Origin: Hyalella azteca
Taxonomy: Eukaryota; Arthropoda; Malacostraca; Amphipoda; Hyalellidae
NCBI RefSeq assembly: GCF_000764305.2
Contig: NW_025936006.1
Location: 568,388-632,387, forward strand
DNA length: 64,000 bases
Direction: 5' to 3'
Positions within the stretch are counted from its first letter, which is position 1. The number at the start of each line of letters is the position of its first letter. The position numbers were made by a program, and so were the translations under genes. Of the stretch, positions 57,801 to 64,000 are shown one piece after another. The notes under the pieces were generated by a model that did not search any database, had not been told where the DNA came from, and saw only the letters and a program-made list of their open reading frames with translations.

Positions 57801-60290
57801 AGCCGTAGCCGAGCGTCCTCGCTGCCCGCGGTCGTTTTTTCTCCATGACCGTCGTATCGCGCTTATATACTGTCAGTCTGGTCGTAGGTTATTTAATAAC
57901 GACAGTACTTCTGAATAGTGGTGTAGTCTTCGTCGTCGATGATGTTACTCCAAGCTCATTGCTGTGCTTCTGCTGTTGGTGATGGTGACCGTACCGATGA
58001 TAATTGTTGATCAGTGTTCGAGAGCTTTAATTTTCTGATTGCCGGTGTTTTAATCGTTGGATGACTTTTGGCCTCTTGCGTTGTCTCATGGCTAAGTCAC
58101 AACCGTAGCAATGAATGTTGACCGTACAAATAAGTGAAGTTACGGCCGTTACTCGTAGATTTCTGACGTTATTATATCGTAGTCGTCGTGGTATGAACGT
58201 CTCGAAGCTCGGCGTGGCCGTTATTTCTGACCCCGCCAGCCGACGGCCGGAGTCGTCAACGTCTGCGGAGATTGCAACAGACCGTACTGACATGACGGTC
58301 CCCATAGTAGAACAACCTTTTGGCGCAAATTTTATGGGCCTTATATAGGCAGACGTCTCGCACGTTGAAGCCTACCTCTCGAAGTGACGCCGAATTCCTC
58401 AACTGATGGAATTTCCCTCGCGATAGGCTCGCCAAGGTTCACTATAACCAGCACCCGGTCCATGGACACGAAACAGCCGCGTTTTACCCACTCGCTTCAA
58501 CGAACATTCCTATTCTTCTCAACACCTGCATACCAGCTATGTTCAATATTATAGTATGAAATAAAATAAAGTCAGAATTACCTACGCTTTACTAGAGGGA
58601 GCAAAATTAGGGGGCGGAAATGCGAGGCAAAATGAGCGCTTCGCTCCTCATGGCAAGAATCTCTGGAAATACAGGACTATTGCCTCGAGCGGTATTTTAG
58701 AGGGCTAGGTTAACTATTAATATGGGTCAACATGTGTATTATCTTGATGTACAGTATATAGAAAATAGATGCATTTTAATTAGGATATAAAATTTGTAAG
58801 ATTGCTTTAGAACGAACTTTGTTGACGAGTATCGTACCATACGAACAGAGATCATTCTGATCTGAGAGAGCGGACAGTAAGGAAGCCTCTATTCTGCGTG
58901 TGTAGGTATGTCTTGTTCCAGATAGTCTCAACGGACTTTATAACCTTGCTCATTTTCATAACTGTGTCGTGGTGAAAATTCAAGTACATCCTGATCTAAC
59001 AACACTTCTATTTATGACAGTTCATGAGAACCTGGTGGTCCCCAGCAGTAAATTCAGCCGCGAAAACTGAGCCAGCAACGTCACTATCTTGTGTAATATC
59101 TTATGCGTCATCAAATGGTTTAGGTTGTCGGTGTGGCCAGACATTGACATTGACCAGAAATTCATAACGGCCTGCAGATGCACCACTCTTAGGGAGTTAA
59201 ATGGTGTTATGTCTCAGGAAATCGGGGTGATTATTAGGAAGAATATAACAATATCATGAATTTAGGCACTACGAGAAAAAGCGCACATGTCTCGTAAATG
59301 CTGCAGTAGAACAAGCACAGTGTTCTTCGTGGCATCTGTGCTGCGTACACTCGTGGATAACTGGGCTAATTTGTTGTATTTGTATTTTAACCTCAGCTAA
59401 CCTTGGCCAGTCTCGTGCTGTAAACGCGTCGATTATCAATAAACAATGGAAGATTATGAAGGCACCGCATTTCTGTCGCATTTTGTCGAGCGTGAGATTT
59501 GATCCGAGTTTCCGTGAAAAATCCTTTGCTGACGTCAAAATGAACATATTTCTCATCCTAATCCTGTTATGAGTGCGTTGATGAGAAGAAGCTGTAGCGT
59601 CATCTGCTGATGAAGACAGAAGAAGATAAATCCAAAAACATGCGAAGGTCGCTTTATTTATTCTTCAATTAAACATGCAAGTCTAGTTGTGCAGCTGGAG
59701 CAATCGCATACAAAGTCGTGCTCCAGCGATGTTTTATCGAATCAATTTAATAATGCTTTACACATTGCGTTATTAAGACCAGCTTACAATTACACAAAGA
59801 AAATGTAAACTCACACAACCAAATAAAAAAATTCATAAGCGCATTGCATCCCGAGTACATTTAAATAGTTATATAGGCAGAAAAACCCTAGAAAATGTCG
59901 AAGTTGGGCAGCAAAAAAAAAAAGGCCGAGGTTTAAGCAAACATTCAAGCTGTTAAGCAAAAGGACAGAATAGATGCCATTAATCAAAGCAGCGACAGCT
60001 ATTGGTTCAGAGTGAGGTAAACTCTACTGCTAACTAAGGATATCATGAGCTTTAATGCATAGCTCTTGTTAAGTGCAGCCAACATTCCAGTGACTGAGCA
60101 CTAAAAGAAGCGAATGAAGAATGTTATTTAATCAAGACAATGCTAACCTCTCCCTTTGAATAATGCAATATGGAGAGCAGGAATTAATTTGCTTATTCTG
60201 ACCCTTTTACAGAAACGTATACAATAGAATAGCTCTACGACCATGAACGAAATATGAGAATTTTTCTATAATTTCAGTTGTAACTTTGAA
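54820..60290. other. Gene-free DNA, mostly AT-rich
   Basis: No gene recognised. A stretch at 57770-58340 is richer in CG, with CGGCCGTA/TACGGCCG-like words in both orientations. It may be an inserted element, but no clean ends were found. A 34-base direct duplication (GAAGTGTACACAGAGATCAT) is at about 55495-55550. Confidence 0.4.
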
Positions 60291-60339
60291 CTATGCAAAT
60301 AATGAGACTTGGTCATAAGTAACTTGCAGGATAATATGG

Positions 60340-60900
60340 AAAATGGTTAATAAATGGTTAATAAATGGATAATATGGATAATATGGAAATATTGTTACAA
60401 TACAATTATTATAAAAAGACAATAATTGTTCCAATACAATAATAGTTCCAATACAATTATTATAAAAGACAATAATTGTTCCAATACAATAGTAGTTACA
60501 ATACAATTATTACAAAAGACAATAATTGTTCCAATACAATAATAGTTACAATACAATTATTATAAAGAGACAATAATTGTTCCAATACAATAATAGTTAC
60601 AATACAATTATTATAAAAAGACAATAATTGTTCCAATACAATATTAGTAGTTACAGTACAATACTTGTAATAAGACCATAAATGATTGTAATACAGCAGT
60701 AGTTACAATACAATAATTGTAAAAGGCAATAACTTTCCCAATACAGTAATTGTAACAAGACTAGAATTGTTACAATACAAGACAAAAATTGTTATAATAG
60801 GTACAATATAATAGTACTTACGAACAATAGAAGTTACAATGCAAAACTGTTACAATACATTAATTATTCCAATTTAAGAATTATAAAAATATAACAATTG
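60340..60900. repeat. AT-rich minisatellite (CAATACAATTATTATAAAAG)
   Basis: About ten imperfect units of 50-60 bases with AATAATTGTTCCAATACAAT. Units decay towards the right. Confidence 0.85.
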
Positions 60901-61039
60901 TTACAAAAAAATTGAGCAGTACAATATTTTGCCAGTGGATCAACTTATAAGGTTTCTGTAATATTTCTTCGCAATGCTTCACTGGTAATTCTGTTGTCAA
61001 GTAAACAACTTATGGGCTGCGCAATTTAGGCGGGTGCCA

Positions 61040-61325
61040 TTTTTGGCCGTTTCAAGAAGCACACATATAGGAAGTGCCATTTCTGGCCACACTAAGAAGC
61101 ACGCGTAGGAGTGCCATTTCTGGCCGCTGCAAGAAGCACGCGTAGGAAGTGCCATTTCTGGCCGCACCAATTAAGAAGCACGCGTATGAGTGCCATTTCT
61201 GGCCGCAACAAGAAGCACGCGTAGGAAGTGCCATTTCTGGCCGCTTCAAGAAGCACGCGTATGAGTGCCATTTCTGGCCGCTTCAAGAAGCACGCATAGG
61301 AATTAACTGCCATTTCTGGCCCCTG
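61040..61325 (+). repeat. Minisatellite (GTGCCATTTCTGGCCGC)
   Basis: Seven to eight units of about 35-44 bp with GTGCCATTTCTGGCCGCT and CAAGAAGCACGCGTAGGA. Unit length varies. Confidence 0.9.
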
Positions 61326-61596
61326 CAAGGAGCCATGAATGAAGTGCTAAGCGTGTCACCGCGCGCTCGCTTGCACGGCGACATGTCAAGTTCGTTCCTT
61401 GCCCTGACATTTGTCATGACAAAACCGAGTCTGGAGTAAATAATATACGTTTAAAAAGTACTTTTTAAAGACAACACTTCTAAAGAATCCAGTGTCTTTA
61501 ATGTTAAAGATGTACAATGAATTTCTCATTTTATTTTCGAATATTAAAAAAATTAATTTTTCAATTTTTTTATAGGTATATACAAATTTTTTTTCT

Positions 61597-61890
61597 CGAA
61601 ATTATTTATTTTGTCAATTGATTCAAGCATTGCTTCCGACTTCACACAAGTGTGCAAAATTTCAGATCAATTGGACAGGTAAAAGTGTGTCAAACATCAG
61701 TTATAAGATTTGTAGCAGACAAAATTATTTTTTCAGTTTTTTTTATTGAAAAAAAATTATTTTTAGAAATTATTTATTTTGTCATTTGATTCGTGCATTG
61801 TCTCCAACTTTACCCAAGTGTGCAAAATTTCAGATCGATAGGATAAGTAGAAGTGTGGTTAATTTCGATTATAAGATTTGTAGCAGACAA
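61597..61890 (+). repeat. Two diverged direct copies of a roughly 125-bp AT-rich unit
   Basis: Both contain GAAATTATTTATTTTGTCA, AAGTGTGCAAAATTTCAGAT and TATAAGATTTGTAGCAGACA, about 168 bp apart. Probably part of an old dispersed element. Confidence 0.7.
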
Positions 61891-62436
61891 ACAAGAAGTG
61901 AAGTTAAAGAGAAGTGTTGTAAAAACAAGTCTTTCTGGAATAATAAAGACATGCGCGTGGAGTGATTAAATATTGCTATTAAAGTGCACAAGCAAGACCT
62001 TATATGAAAAATATAGTTACTTTTACTGAGAAGAATGGCACCTGTGCCTAATTTACAATGCTCAATTTTTTTATAGATGATTGCCGCGATAAATTTTACA
62101 AGTCAAATTAGAAAAATATACAAGAAATTTTGAACATCAACAAATACATTAATAAATATTTGTACTTTTTTTCCACACCTACTTCAAGGTCACAATAAAT
62201 GATTGTGGTACCATAAACTCTAGCAAGAAAATATAGAAGAAAAGCCCCTAAGCGGCCCATGCATTGACGTAATAAAGCACAGGGATATGCTTGCCATGCA
62301 AGCCATGCGCGGCTCAAGGCTGGGCGGATAGGCGCTTGGCCGGTTCCGGGCTAGCAGAAAAACGCGAATCTGAAGTGGCCGACATTAAACACAGCCGCAA
62401 ACAACTGTAGGAGTTCAAATTCACCAATATAAATAA

Positions 62437-62530
62437 GTTACATATTAAGTTACATATAAAGTTACATATTAAGTTACATATTAAGTTACATATTAAGTTA
62501 CATATTAAGTTACATATTAAGTTACATAGG
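62437..62530 (+). repeat. 12-bp tandem repeat (AAGTTACATATT)
   Basis: About eight units. Confidence 0.9.
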
Positions 62531-63084
62531 TACGTATTGAGTTACATATAAGATTTGAATTTCAACTCATCTGAACAATTTGCGGCACGATAATACAACG
62601 TGAACACGTGCAAGTTTTTACGATGAAATGAGGTTAATTCGTAAATTTACAATTGGCATCGGGCGCATATCCAAAACATCGGGCGCATTTAAAAAAAATT
62701 CTACATAAATTAACTGCCAATAATTCAAAAAAATTTAAAACGTTTTCTATATGACTGCCAATAATACACAAAAATTTATCAATTGACAATAAATACTCAA
62801 TTAACGGCGTCATGTGCTTGAGGGATCAAACCCCACCTCACACACTTCCTCAATTTGATTCGCGCAGAGACCGCGCGTCACATCTGCCGTCGCCAGGCGA
62901 GGCTGGCGCCAGGCGACGAGACTCGCTCTACAATAATAGACGCAGAGTTTAATTTATTACGTAAGCAGCAACATTACAATGAAGGCCGTGTGGATGTTAT
63001 TTTGTACGCAGTTTGTCTTTATTATGTACGCAGTGTGTTAAAATAATGCACGCAGTGTGCCAGAGAAGAGATAGCGAGGGAGCA

Positions 63085-63290
63085 ACAGTGGAAAGGGATC
63101 GACGCATCTGCAGTACAGTGGAGAGGGCCGTATCTGCAGTACGTACACAAGAGAGGGCTGTATCTGCAGTAAAGTGGAGAGGGCAGTAACTGCAGGATAG
63201 TAGAGAGGGCTGTATGTGCAGTACAGTAGAGAAGGCTGTATCTGCAGTACAGTAGAGAAGGTAGTATCTACAGTACAGTGGAGAGGTTGT
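63085..63290 (+). repeat. Short minisatellite (GTATCTGCAGTACAGTGGAG)
   Basis: Seven or so imperfect 25-30-bp units. Confidence 0.85.
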
Positions 63291-64000
63291 GTAAGGCTGT
63301 TACGTCGAAGGTCACACGGGGCCTAGCAACTGTCACTCAACAAGTTATCTTTGGCAAGAGACGTGGACCCTAAAATACGTCCATTACTTTTATTATAGCT
63401 CACAAAATATATGGTTTAATAAGAAAACATGTGGATAAATATTGTGATATGATAATGTGGGTTATCAATTTTGTAATGAAAGATGTGAAACAATCAGGAA
63501 TATTGGGACGTCGGTACACTTCGCTCGGTGCAGGACGCCAATAAAATGCTTCACTTGTTTGCAGCATACAGAACTGAATGGCGTGCAACAAATTGTAACA
63601 ATTGTGCGGGCATCTCGTTAACTCGAACGCTTAGCACGGGCTGCTAAAGCGAGTTGTGGTTTTTTCCACTTCAATGGGATTGACTGCAAGCTGTTAAACC
63701 ATAATAAAATATTTGAGAGAAGTTAACAAAGTTGAACTTGTTAAAGCTACGTGCCGTTTCCACGCGGTGGCAGGCGATGTTGTTGCCGGAAGACATCGAA
63801 CTTTTTTATCACTCAACCAGTCTGTGTTTTAATTCATTATTTTTAAGTAAAATCTGACTCAATTTAATTATTTTCCATTTTTTATTCAGAGTAATTTTTG
63901 CACAACTAACGACAGTCGCGTTCAATTCAGTTCCGCCATTTAGTAACTAGCAGCCACTGGCGTTCCGTGTATTGTGTTAGCCTGGAAGTGCAAACCTGGG
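63291..64000. other. Window end, nothing recognised
   Basis: No gene or element seen. Confidence 0.5.

Overview
The window is eukaryotic nuclear DNA: AT-rich, full of minisatellites and transposon remnants, with one clearly recognisable gene that is split by spliceosomal introns. That gene, on the minus strand from about 20.6 kb to 1.36 kb, encodes a Venus kinase receptor (VKR). The domain order is an N-terminal tail with a hydrophobic signal-anchor-like segment, an extra periplasmic-binding-protein-like region, a GABA-B/ANF-receptor-type Venus flytrap (VFT), one membrane span, an insulin-receptor-like tyrosine kinase, and a short tail ending Ser-Ala-Val. VKRs occur in invertebrates and not in vertebrates. 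With the base composition and repeat content this suggests an arthropod, perhaps a crustacean, but the species cannot be fixed from sequence alone.

I resolved 21 coding exons by hand. All have GT/AG borders, and all exon phases agree across every junction except one. The exon that should carry kinase subdomains V to VIb (up to the HR of HRD) is not visible between 4349 and 5182, where a minisatellite sits. Most VKR introns carry tandem repeats, and several arrays begin exactly at, or duplicate, the splice sites. The introns also hold a dimeric tRNA-like SINE (7.26-7.55 kb) and a 1.8-kb fold-back structure with another terminal-inverted-repeat element nested inside it (8.57-10.38 kb).

From 20.7 to 64 kb I find no convincing host gene. 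This part holds minisatellites, a small fold-back element (25.17-25.35 kb), a CAGGG-ended DNA transposon with a decayed transposase-like reading frame (44.08-45.61 kb), and two halves of a mariner-like element at 27.06-27.47 and 37.38-37.75 kb.

The most important structural observation concerns assembly quality. Two complete 38-bp Nextera mate-pair junction adapters lie in the sequence (27017-27054 and 40486-40523), a likely 7-bp adapter stub is at 33869-33875, and single N bases are at 37755 and 40485. Three minisatellites (A, B, C) each occur twice, joined A-B, C-A and B-C, and each join carries an adapter, a stub or an N. The simplest reading is that two blocks (about 27.06-33.87 kb and 33.88-37.75 kb) are in swapped order. 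Putting them back leaves each array present once and rejoins the two mariner halves. Anything inferred across 27-41 kb should be treated with care.
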